Origin: Flavobacterium flavigenum
Lineage (GTDB): Bacteria; Bacteroidota; Bacteroidia; Flavobacteriales; Flavobacteriaceae
DNA length: 64,000 bases
NCBI RefSeq assembly: GCF_027111255.2
Contig: NZ_CP114285.2
Location: 4,712,001-4,776,000 of the forward strand
Reading direction: 5' to 3'
In this document: piece by piece, positions 1 through 7,432 of the stretch
How the letters are laid out: each line of letters opens with the position of its first letter
Position numbering within the stretch: the first letter of the stretch is position 1
The notes under the pieces: model-generated
Seen by the model: only the letters and a program-made list of their open reading frames with translations
Told to the model about the DNA's origin: nothing
The model's database searches: none
Program-made: the position numbers and the translations under genes

Positions 1-475
1 CTTCTACTTTTTCAACGCTAACGCCAAGATTTAAAATTTTTCCCTGCTCTTTAAGACGATCAAACAGTTCAAATATTTCGGGACGATAAAAAACCTCAGT
101 AGGAGGGCAGTGTAACTGAATTAAATCTATTGTTTCTAATCCTAGTCTTTGTAAGCTGTCTTCAACGTATTTTTGAAGCACTTTTGGCTGATATCCCTCG
201 CTTACATGCGGATTAATATGACGCCCGCATTTTGTAGCCACATAAATACGCTCAGATCTCGAACGTATAACCCTTCCAACAGCAGTTTCACTTAAACCAT
301 TTTCATAAACATCTGCTGTATCAATAAAGTTAACGCCATTATCAATTGCTGTATTTAAAAGTTCGTCTGCAGTTTTGTTGTCAAAAGCTGATCCCCATTT
401 TCCTCCAACCTGCCAGGTGCCAAGTGAGATTTCGGATATATTAAAATTGGTTTTACCTAATTTGCGATAGTTCAT
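1..475 (-). CDS. Aldo/keto reductase, N-terminal part (cut by window edge)
   Basis: The minus strand from the ATG at 475 stays open to the window edge and gives about 158 residues. The protein begins MNYRKLGKTNFNISEISLG, a typical aldo/keto reductase start, and continues with the conserved region containing DTADVYENGLSE, where the D and Y are the family's NADPH-site and catalytic residues, and then ATKCG with the catalytic Lys. Members are NAD(P)H-dependent oxidoreductases acting on carbonyls; the substrate cannot be told. The C-terminal half lies outside the window. It is separated from the upstream cysM gene on the same strand by a hairpin-forming repeat, so it is probably a separate unit. 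Confidence 0.9.
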   Translation of the reverse strand, partial: MNYRKLGKTNFNISEISLGTWQVGGKWGSAFDNKTADELLNTAIDNGVNFIDTADVYENGLSETAVGRVIRSRSERIYVATKCGRHINPHVSEGYQPKVLQKYVEDSLQRLGLETIDLIQLHCPPTEVFYRPEIFELFDRLKEQGKILNLGVSVEKVE

Positions 476-486
476 TTTGTGTATTT

Positions 487-575
487 TAAGGTTCTAAGTT
501 GCCAGGATGCTGAAGTGCTAAGATTTATAAGCTCAATAAAAAAACCTTAGATTCTTAGTCGCTCAGAACCTTAGA
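487..575. repeat. CTTAG-rich intergenic inverted repeat
   Basis: The spacer between the aldo/keto reductase start and the cysM stop is built from repeated CTTAG/CTAAG words. AAGGTTCTAAG near 489-499 pairs with CTCAGAACCTT near 562-572, with further pairable CTTAG words inside. It could act as a terminator for cysM or be an interspersed intergenic element. No coding potential is seen. Confidence 0.5.
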
Positions 576-585
576 GACTTTGTTT

Positions 586-1473
586 TTAATCAAATAAATC
601 AGAAGATAAATAGCGGTCTCCGCGATCACATATAATGGCTACTATAACACCTGATTCTAATTGTTCTGCAATTTTAAGGGCTACTGCTACAGATCCGCCA
701 CTGCTCATTCCGGCAAAAACACCTTCTTCAAGTGCTAATCTTTTTGTCATTTTTCTTGCTTCTTCTTCGCTTACATCCACAACAGTATCTACTTTCGAAG
801 CGTCAAAAATCTTTGGCAAATACTCCTGTGGCCATTTACGGATTCCCGGAATTTGTGATCCGTCGCTCGGCTGGGCACCAATAATCTGTATATTTGGATT
901 TTTTTCTTTCAGATAAGATGAAGTCCCAATGATAGTTCCTGTTGTTCCCATAGCCGATACAAAATGGGTTACACTTCCTTCAGTATCCTCCCATATTTCA
1001 GGACCGGTAGTTTTATAATGTGCTTTCCAGTTATCGTCATTTGCAAACTGATTTAGCATTACATAACCGCCCTCTGCTACTTTTTTGTCGGCATAGTCAC
1101 GGGAACCGATTATTCCTTCACTTGCTGGTGTTAAAATAACGGTTGCACCATAAGCGCGCATGGTTTGGGTTCTTTCTTTTGTAGAATCTTCAGGCAGCAC
1201 TAATTCTATTTCAACCTGAAATAACTGAGCAATCATTGCCAGTGCAATTCCTGTATTTCCGCTTGTTGCTTCAATTAATTTATCTCCTTTTTTGATATCA
1301 CCTCTTTCCAAAGCTGATGCAATCATGTTGTATGCAGCTCTGTCTTTTACGCTTCCGCCAGGATTGTTTCCCTCGAGTTTTAATAGAAGTTTTACGTTTT
1401 TATTTTTGACCAGATTAACAGTTTCCATCAATGGGGTATTGCCAATCAGGTTGATCAATTTCTGTGGTTTCAT
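586..1473 (-). CDS. cysM: Cysteine synthase (O-acetylserine sulfhydrylase, CysM/CysK family)
   Basis: A 295-residue fold-type II PLP enzyme that makes cysteine from O-acetylserine and sulfide or thiosulfate in the cytoplasm. Visible motifs are LIGNTPL at 9-15, GGSVKDR with the PLP Lys at residue 43, SGNTG at 71-75 binding the substrate carboxylate, and GTTGT at 176-180 cupping the PLP phosphate. Its length matches CysM (about 295-300) better than CysK (about 310-320). It starts 1 bp after the stop of the serine acetyltransferase gene, so the two consecutive steps of cysteine synthesis are one operon. The CysM assignment over CysK rests on length and general resemblance only. Confidence 0.93.
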   Translation of the reverse strand: MKPQKLINLIGNTPLMETVNLVKNKNVKLLLKLEGNNPGGSVKDRAAYNMIASALERGDIKKGDKLIEATSGNTGIALAMIAQLFQVEIELVLPEDSTKERTQTMRAYGATVILTPASEGIIGSRDYADKKVAEGGYVMLNQFANDDNWKAHYKTTGPEIWEDTEGSVTHFVSAMGTTGTIIGTSSYLKEKNPNIQIIGAQPSDGSQIPGIRKWPQEYLPKIFDASKVDTVVDVSEEEARKMTKRLALEEGVFAGMSSGGSVAVALKIAEQLESGVIVAIICDRGDRYLSSDLFD

Positions 1474-1474
1474 T

Positions 1475-2332
1475 CTATTTTTTTTCTTTTATTTTAACTT
1501 CGGTTGTAGTCGTATTCAGGACTATAGAATCTGCCGGGATAGATTTGGTAACCCAGGCGTTTCCTCCCACAATACTATTTCTGCCAATAACGGTTTCGCC
1601 GCCTAAAATGGTAGCATTAGCATAAATACAAACATTTTTCTCGACAGTTGGATGACGTTTAGCATTTTTCATGTCCTTGCTTACACTTAATGCACCTAAA
1701 GTAACACCTTGATAAATTTTTACGTATTTTTCGATTACGGTTGTTTCTCCAATAACAATTCCGGTAGCGTGATCTATAAAAAACGGTGAAGCAATATTGG
1801 CTCCTGCATGTATGTCAGTTCCGGTTATGCGGTGAGCGTATTCGCTCATCAGTCTTGAGAATAATAATAAATCGAGTTTGTACAATTCATGGCTTAACCT
1901 GTAAATAGCAATCGCATAAAATCCCGGATAGCCTAAGTAAACTTCGTCGATACTATTTGAGGCAGGATCATTTTCCAGGATATATTCAGCATCCTGATTC
2001 AGTTTTTCTAAAACATTTGGTAGTTTTTCCAGAAAAAGATCCCACATCGAGCCGCATAATTTTTCGGGCTTTTTACAGGCTAAAACAGCGATTTCTTTGA
2101 AGCGAAATTCAAGTTCGTCAATACTTTCATCTAAAGCTGCATTTGAATCAAACAGGGTATAAAAAAGCTTTTCAGTAAACGCTTCGGTTTTAGTTTTAAT
2201 GCCGTAATTTATGTTTGAATGGCTTTTTAAAGCTTTGATATTTTGTATGATAAGATCTTTTGACACAATTGTAAAATTGAATGGATAATTTTGAAACGTT
2301 AAAAGTAAGGTGTTTTTTGTAAATAAAGGCAC
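1475..2332 (-). CDS. cysE: Serine O-acetyltransferase (CysE/EpsC type)
   Basis: A 285-residue left-handed beta-helix acyltransferase making O-acetylserine from serine and acetyl-CoA. The hexapeptide region covers about residues 170-265, with GTDIHAGA at 171-178, an IDHATGIVIGET stretch at 186-197 containing the catalytic His, and GAxSVSKD at 213-220. The N-terminal helical half is long, as in the EpsC-type enzymes of Bacteroidetes. The first ATG gives MPLFTKN; a GTG at codon 23 (VSKDLII) is a possible alternative start. It is first in a two-gene operon with cysM, and the two proteins may form the cysteine synthase complex. Confidence 0.93.
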   Translation of the reverse strand: MPLFTKNTLLLTFQNYPFNFTIVSKDLIIQNIKALKSHSNINYGIKTKTEAFTEKLFYTLFDSNAALDESIDELEFRFKEIAVLACKKPEKLCGSMWDLFLEKLPNVLEKLNQDAEYILENDPASNSIDEVYLGYPGFYAIAIYRLSHELYKLDLLLFSRLMSEYAHRITGTDIHAGANIASPFFIDHATGIVIGETTVIEKYVKIYQGVTLGALSVSKDMKNAKRHPTVEKNVCIYANATILGGETVIGRNSIVGGNAWVTKSIPADSIVLNTTTTEVKIKEKK

Positions 2333-2457
2333 GAATTCCCTAAAGAAATTTTCTATTGATGATTCTATTTGTGATAAATAAAAGAAATTTTGAAGGTAGA
2401 AATTTATAAGATTGTTAAGAAGTTAAATGCGTAAATTAGCCAGTAAAACATAGTAAA

Positions 2458-3159
2458 ATGAAAAATGATTCAACTTTTAAAAGTGCTATTTCTAATCTTT
2501 CATTCCCTGTCTCAGAGAAAGTTTCAGGTAAATCGATACATGATCCTGTCTTAGGTCTTATTCTTAAAGATCATCCTTCGTTTTGCGATAGTGATTTTAT
2601 CTCCTTTCAGGAATTAAACAAGTATAGGCAGAAATATATTACAGATTATATATCAAATGAAATCGGTGCACTTTCAGATCTTGAGAAAAGTGTTGTTGCC
2701 TCTTTGAACGAAGATAAATCAATTGTGAGCATTGTGGAAGATGAAGATGAAACGCGAAGTTTTGGTCAAAAAATAGCTGATAAGGTAGCAGACTTTGGCG
2801 GAAGCTGGACATTTATTATTTCGTTTGTTGTTTTTATAATTCTTTGGATAGGATCGAATGTTTTTGTTTTAATGAATAAAGGTTTTGATCCGTATCCTTT
2901 TATTTTACTGAATCTTATTTTGTCATGTATTGCAGCTTTGCAGGCGCCTGTCATTATGATGAGCCAGAATCGGCAGGAAGAAAAAGACCGTACCCGTGCC
3001 AAAAAAGATTATATGATTAACCTTAAATCAGAGCTTGAAATTAGAATGATTCATGATAAGATCGATCATTTAATAATGCATCAGCAACAGGAATTAATAG
3101 AAATTCAGAAAGTTCAAATTGAGATGATGGATGATATTTTGAATCAAATTAAAAAATGA
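2458..3159 (+). CDS. DUF1003 family membrane protein
   Basis: A 233-residue protein with a soluble N-terminal region of about 115 residues, two hydrophobic segments (about 117-137 and 147-167), and the DUF1003 signature after the second (SQNRQEEKDRTRAKKDY at about 169-185). A charged, probably helical tail follows. DUF1003 proteins are inner-membrane proteins of unclear function. The gene stands alone between the cys operon and a convergent DUF2752 gene. ATG at 2458 is the first start and gives a complete domain. Confidence 0.85.
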   Translation: MKNDSTFKSAISNLSFPVSEKVSGKSIHDPVLGLILKDHPSFCDSDFISFQELNKYRQKYITDYISNEIGALSDLEKSVVASLNEDKSIVSIVEDEDETRSFGQKIADKVADFGGSWTFIISFVVFIILWIGSNVFVLMNKGFDPYPFILLNLILSCIAALQAPVIMMSQNRQEEKDRTRAKKDYMINLKSELEIRMIHDKIDHLIMHQQQELIEIQKVQIEMMDDILNQIKK

Positions 3160-3168
3160 TTGCAAAAA

Positions 3169-3453
3169 TTAAAGATAAAAATGTTTGTAGTAATATCCTG
3201 CAATCATAAACACGCCATTTATAATTCCGGAAATCCAAAGTAGCTTGTTGTAATTTTTGGCTTTGTTTAAAAATTGTAAAGCTACAAAACTTAAAAAAAT
3301 AAGGGTTGTGTAGATTGCCGGATACATATTAAATGCAGCTAGAAAGTTACCCCGAAAAAGTAAGAATAGGGCACGCTGAAATCCACAGCCCAAACATTCA
3401 ATTCCGAACAGGGTTTTGCTAAAACAAGGCAGCATATATTTTTCTAAATCCAA
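3169..3453 (-). CDS. DUF2752 family small membrane protein
   Basis: A 94-residue protein with the DUF2752 signature near the N-terminus: C10, then the TLFGIECLGCGFQRA stretch at about 14-28 with cysteines 20 and 23. Two or three hydrophobic segments follow. The family is small, integral to the inner membrane and uncharacterised; the conserved cysteines suggest metal or redox chemistry, which is inference. It converges with the DUF1003 gene, leaving 9 bp between the stops. Confidence 0.8.
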   Translation of the reverse strand: MDLEKYMLPCFSKTLFGIECLGCGFQRALFLLFRGNFLAAFNMYPAIYTTLIFLSFVALQFLNKAKNYNKLLWISGIINGVFMIAGYYYKHFYL

Positions 3454-3553
3454 AGTTTTATTTTTTACAATTTTACAAAAATAACGATAAGATTTAAATA
3501 GGATAGAGGTACTATTTTAAAGTTTCTTATTTTTGAAGTCTTATATTAAAAAT

Positions 3554-3739
3554 ATGAAAACTTTTAAAATTTTAATAATGGTTTTTACTATTTCCGTGGC
3601 ATTGTACGAGCAGGTTTCTGAAGATAAAAATATCTATGTAACAGTAATTGCAATTGTTGTTTTTATGTTTGGAATGATGCAGCTAAGCGCAAAAACACCA
3701 AGTAAGAATCAAGAAAAAGAAGAAGAGGATGCTGAATAA
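3554..3739 (+). CDS. Small membrane protein of unknown function
   Basis: I do not recognise this protein. From the ATG at 3554 it has 61 residues: an N-terminal hydrophobic stretch, a second hydrophobic segment around IYVTVIAIVVFMFGMMQL, then a charged tail rich in K and E. A longer reading needs a TTG at 3533, which is less likely. Its end overlaps the Smr gene by 11 bp, so the two are probably co-transcribed and translationally coupled. Confidence 0.65.
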   Translation: MKTFKILIMVFTISVALYEQVSEDKNIYVTVIAIVVFMFGMMQLSAKTPSKNQEKEEEDAE

Positions 3740-4280
3740 AGGAGATAAGGTTTCTGTTTTGGACGAAGCCATTAACGGAAAGGTAGTTTCTGTTAAAAAT
3801 AATGAAGTTTTGATTGAAACAGAAGATGGATTTATGATGACTTTTTTTGTCAATGAGTTGATTAAAATTCAGGACTCCAGTAACTTAATGAACTCAATTA
3901 AAAGAATTGATTTGGATTCTGTTACAAAAGAAAAAGAAGAGCCAAAACCACGAAGTTTTGTGAAAGAAAAGAAAGACAAACGTGAGATTTCGGCTCCGGA
4001 ATTTGACTTGCATATAGAAAAATTAGTACCAAATAAACGCGGGATGTCTAATTATGATATACTTACTTTGCAAACCGAAACAGCAAGAAGGCATATTGAA
4101 TTTGCAATTAAAAACCGTATTCCCAAGATTGTTTTTATCCACGGCGTTGGTGAAGGAATACTGAAAGCCGAACTTGATTTTTTGTTAGGACGGTATGATG
4201 GAGTAGATTTTCAGGATGCTAATTATCAAAAATATGGTCTTGGTGCAACTGAGGTTTATTTTAGACAAAACAATAAATAG
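3729..4280 (+). CDS. Smr-domain protein (MutS2-like C-terminal domain)
   Basis: A 183-residue protein with a C-terminal Smr domain: the DLHI motif at 93-96, the HGVGEG loop at 138-143, and the terminal DANYQKYGLGATEVYF segment. Smr domains are nucleases or nucleic-acid-binding modules found alone or at the end of MutS2. There is no MutS ATPase part. The N-terminal 50 residues resemble a small beta-barrel. Flavobacterial annotations often call such genes MutS-like, which overstates it. The start codon lies inside the preceding small membrane gene. Confidence 0.85.
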   Translation: MLNKGDKVSVLDEAINGKVVSVKNNEVLIETEDGFMMTFFVNELIKIQDSSNLMNSIKRIDLDSVTKEKEEPKPRSFVKEKKDKREISAPEFDLHIEKLVPNKRGMSNYDILTLQTETARRHIEFAIKNRIPKIVFIHGVGEGILKAELDFLLGRYDGVDFQDANYQKYGLGATEVYFRQNNK

Positions 4281-4318
4281 TTTTTTCGAGTACTAAAACA
4301 GCTTGCTAAGTGCATAAA

Positions 4319-4376
4319 AAAACATCCTTTTAATTCTAATTGTCTTTCGGAATTAGTTTAGAAAAGGATGTTTTTT
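4319..4376. terminator. Bidirectional terminator hairpin
   Basis: An inverted repeat, AACATCCTTTTaATTCTAAT against ATTAGTTTAGAAAAGGATGTT, is flanked by A and T runs on both sides. It lies between the stops of the convergent Smr and lipoprotein genes and can serve both. Confidence 0.8.
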
Positions 4377-4426
4377 GTAAGAATTAAATAAGAAAAAATA
4401 TTCTTTGATTTGATTTCAAATAACCT

Positions 4427-5371
4427 TTATTGTGTGGTAATTTCGCCGAAAAGAAAAGTTTTCGGCAGTTTGAATTTTAAACCGCTACTGTTGCTTAGCT
4501 CTACGTCTTTTATTGTGACAACATGTATGTATTGTGCGCCATTTTTTGTGGTTACCACTTCTATAGTACCAGTAGGTAGAGCAGTCCATGTTTCATTTAT
4601 TTCTGGTGTTGCAGGTCTTGGAGTTTCACAAAAATAGCCAGCAGGAATATTGGTAGTATTATAAGTGTTAAAAACAATTTTGTTTTGAGTCGCTGTTATG
4701 GTACTTCTTCTAGGTTCTAAAGTTTCGGAATTTTGGATTAATGAATCATCTAAAGCATCAATAATCATAGACCTATCAGCATTATAATTATATATTTTTG
4801 TTGGATTACACATTACGGCTTTAGCATTGAGGGTTACAGTAGGGGAGGTATAAGTTGTTGTCTTCAGACTGCCAAAAGGAAAAGACTTTGGATCAACTTG
4901 TACTCCTCCTACTATCTCGTAGCTAATATTGCTCATGTATATTACATGATTGAAACCCTTAATTGATGTACTTCCGTCAGGCTCTGGTTCAGATGTATCT
5001 GGAGTTGTTGTAATGGTAATTGTTCCACTTTTAGCTTTAGAATCACGTATGATGTTTGGTGAAGAGGGTCGTATGGCATCACAAATATTAGCACGACTAA
5101 TTACGCCGTCAAAAGTTCTGTAAACAAGCTGGGTAAGTCCTTCGTCAGTGATATTAATTGTTTTTTCTCCTACTACGTCATCAAGGGTATTTTCCTCCAA
5201 TTGTAATATCAAGGCTTCTTGTGGTTTTAACTTATAGATCAGTTCATTAGTTTTTATATCACAGCTTTCAGGATTTAATCCTTCAAAATCTATTATTTCA
5301 GGTGTTAAATCTCCGTCATCGCAACCGTTAAGCATAATAGCGAAAAGTAACAGGCAGGCATATTTTTTCAT
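4427..5371 (-). CDS. Putative surface or periplasmic lipoprotein, unknown function
   Basis: Starting at the ATG at 5371 the protein has 314 residues and opens with a lipoprotein signal peptide, MKKYACLLLFAIMLNGC, with lipidated Cys 17 followed by acidic residues (DDGD). Acidic residues after the Cys are reported as a surface-export signal in Bacteroidetes, so outer-leaflet exposure is possible but inferred. The longer reading to 5446 would bury the signal peptide and is rejected. No known domain is recognised. The gene diverges from the cysteine desulfurase gene. Confidence 0.8.
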   Translation of the reverse strand: MKKYACLLLFAIMLNGCDDGDLTPEIIDFEGLNPESCDIKTNELIYKLKPQEALILQLEENTLDDVVGEKTINITDEGLTQLVYRTFDGVISRANICDAIRPSSPNIIRDSKAKSGTITITTTPDTSEPEPDGSTSIKGFNHVIYMSNISYEIVGGVQVDPKSFPFGSLKTTTYTSPTVTLNAKAVMCNPTKIYNYNADRSMIIDALDDSLIQNSETLEPRRSTITATQNKIVFNTYNTTNIPAGYFCETPRPATPEINETWTALPTGTIEVVTTKNGAQYIHVVTIKDVELSNSSGLKFKLPKTFLFGEITTQ

Positions 5372-5445
5372 CTTAATTTTTATTTGGTTCAAAAATAGTG
5401 AAAAATTTCGCAAATGATATTTAAGAATTGACAATTGATATTTCA

Positions 5446-5453
5446 TAACTTTG
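5446..5453 (+). promoter_or_regulatory. -7 promoter box of the cysteine desulfurase gene
   Basis: TAACTTTG matches the Bacteroidetes -7 consensus TAnnTTTG and ends 5 nt before the ATG at 5459. The predicted transcription start falls at or next to the start codon, so the mRNA may be leaderless. The -33 element is weak. Confidence 0.65.
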
Positions 5454-5458
5454 CAGCA

Positions 5459-6583
5459 ATGAAAAAAGTATACCTTGATAACGCTTCTACTACTGCCATA
5501 CGACCTGAAGTTATTCAGGAAATGACAAAAATTATGATGGATGATTTTGGAAATCCATCATCTACTCACAGTTTTGGTAGAAATGCAAAAACGATTGTTG
5601 AACTTTCCAGAAAAAATATAGCCAAATATCTTAATTGTTCGGCTCAGGAAATAATTTTTACGTCAGGCGGCACAGAGGGAAATAACTGGATACTTCGCTC
5701 TGCTGTAGAAGATTTAAAAGTACAGCGAATTGTCACGTCTAAAATTGAGCATCACGCAGTTTTATATACAGTTTTGGCTTTACAGTCAGATTATGACATT
5801 CAGGTCGATTATGTTAACATAAATTCTGATGGCAGCATCGATTTAACGCATTTGTCTAACTTATTATCACAAGAAAAAAAGACAATTGTAAGTTTAATGC
5901 ATGTAAATAATGAAACAGGGGCTATTTTAGATATTGACCGAGTGAGTGTTATCTGTAAGCAGTATAATGCGCTTTTTCATTCTGATACGGTACAATCTGT
6001 TGGTAAAACCGAAATTGATTTACAAAAAAGCACTGTTGATTTTATTGTGGCCAGTGCTCATAAATTTCATGGGCCAAAAGGAGTTGGCTTTGCTTTTGTG
6101 CGAAAAAATTCAGGACTGCAGCCTTTACTTTTTGGCGGTGAACAGGAAAAAGGATTGCGTGCAGGAACCGAAGCTGTACACCAGATTGCAGGAATGGCAA
6201 AAGCTTTGGCTATTTCATATGAAAACCTTGAAACCGACAGGCAGTATATGTTGGATTTAAAAATGTATTTGATAAATCAGCTTCAAAATTATTTCCCGAA
6301 TTTTAGAATCGTAGGTAAAAAAGAAGATTTTTATAATATTATCAATATTATTTTGCCTTTTTCTGAAGATAAAACTTCTATGTTATTGTTTAGTCTGGAT
6401 ATGAAAGGAATTGCAGTTTCAAGAGGAAGCGCATGTCAGTCCGGAAGTATAAAGCCTTCACATGTTTTAAAAGAAATACTTTCGGAGACCGATTTGAAAT
6501 TACCTAATCTCCGAATTTCTTTCAGTCATTATAATACAAAAGAAGATATTGACTTGCTGATTGAGAGCCTCAAAACAATATAG
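5459..6583 (+). CDS. Cysteine desulfurase (NifS/IscS-like, class V aminotransferase)
   Basis: A 374-residue PLP enzyme that takes sulfur from cysteine as an enzyme-bound persulfide for Fe-S clusters or tRNA thiolation. The start MKKVYLDNASTT is the standard family N-terminus; the upstream in-frame ATG at 5435 would place the -7 box inside the gene. The PLP Lys is in SAHKFHGPKG (Lys about 202) and the active-site Cys is in RGSACQSGS (Cys about 326). The short loop around this Cys suggests an IscS/NifS type rather than SufS. No scaffold genes are adjacent, so the physiological acceptor is unclear. Confidence 0.92.
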   Translation: MKKVYLDNASTTAIRPEVIQEMTKIMMDDFGNPSSTHSFGRNAKTIVELSRKNIAKYLNCSAQEIIFTSGGTEGNNWILRSAVEDLKVQRIVTSKIEHHAVLYTVLALQSDYDIQVDYVNINSDGSIDLTHLSNLLSQEKKTIVSLMHVNNETGAILDIDRVSVICKQYNALFHSDTVQSVGKTEIDLQKSTVDFIVASAHKFHGPKGVGFAFVRKNSGLQPLLFGGEQEKGLRAGTEAVHQIAGMAKALAISYENLETDRQYMLDLKMYLINQLQNYFPNFRIVGKKEDFYNIINIILPFSEDKTSMLLFSLDMKGIAVSRGSACQSGSIKPSHVLKEILSETDLKLPNLRISFSHYNTKEDIDLLIESLKTI

Positions 6584-6590
6584 TTGTCAA

Positions 6591-7160
6591 TTACTTGCGT
6601 ATTATTTTTACCTGAGAATCATTTGTTATTTTAATGATTGTTGAAGGTTTTCCGCCAACTTTATCACGATACAAATCCACGACATAATCAACTCCTTTTA
6701 CAATTTCAGGATTAATATCTTTGAAAGTTAATGGTGTTGGTTGTCCTGAAATATTAGCAGATGTAGAAACTAATGGTTTCTTCATTCTCTCTAATAATTT
6801 AAAACAAAAAGGTTCTTTTACAAGTCGTATTGCTAAAGACTTATCTGAAGCGATAATATTAGAAGCTACATTTCGCGGTTCGTCTAAAATTAAAGTGGTT
6901 GGTTTTTCAGATAAATCAAGGATCTGCCAGGCTACTTCGGGAATGTTTTTAAAAACATTGTACATCATTTTTTCGCCATTCATTAATACAATCATGCTTT
7001 GCGTTTCTGCACGTTGTTTAAGTTTGTATATTTTAGCAACAGCTTCGGGATTTGTGGCATCGCAGCCAATTCCCCAAACGGTGTCGGTTGGATAAAGAAT
7101 GATACCGCCCTCTTTTATTATTTCAAAAGCTTTATGTACTTCTTCGTTCAGATTTTCCAT
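6591..7160 (-). CDS. tsaC: L-threonylcarbamoyladenylate synthase (TsaC/Sua5/YrdC family)
   Basis: A 189-residue YrdC-domain protein that makes threonylcarbamoyl-AMP from threonine, bicarbonate and ATP for the t6A37 modification of ANN-decoding tRNAs. Conserved segments are YPTDTVWGIGCDA near the N-terminus, IYKLKQR, and PLVSTSANISGQPT. It is the short form lacking the C-terminal Sua5 domain. A possible -7 box TAAATTTG lies just upstream on the minus strand. It converges with the cysteine desulfurase gene, leaving 7 bp between the stops. Confidence 0.92.
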   Translation of the reverse strand: MENLNEEVHKAFEIIKEGGIILYPTDTVWGIGCDATNPEAVAKIYKLKQRAETQSMIVLMNGEKMMYNVFKNIPEVAWQILDLSEKPTTLILDEPRNVASNIIASDKSLAIRLVKEPFCFKLLERMKKPLVSTSANISGQPTPLTFKDINPEIVKGVDYVVDLYRDKVGGKPSTIIKITNDSQVKIIRK

Positions 7161-7366
7161 TTTATAAATACAAGTAACAAATTTATAGAAGCAAAGTAAC
7201 GAAAAATATTTCTGGAAATCTCCATAAATTGGAAAGCTTGTTCATATAAGAATCATTACTAATGCAATTGATTTTGATTAAGAATCAGGAAATTTAGAAG
7301 TTGAAAATCATTCGGTTTTAGAGGTGATTAGGTACTACTTTTCTGGTTTTAAAACTATTTTAATTT

Positions 7367-7374
7367 TATCTTTG
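7367..7374 (+). promoter_or_regulatory. -7 promoter box of the ABC exporter gene
   Basis: TATCTTTG fits TAnnTTTG exactly and lies 58 nt upstream of the exporter ATG at 7433. A TTTT-rich stretch sits where the -33 element would be. Confidence 0.6.
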
Positions 7375-7432
7375 CAAAAAAATATTGGCCTTAAAAATTA
7401 AATTAGGTTAGCCTTCAATTCAAAATAATTAA

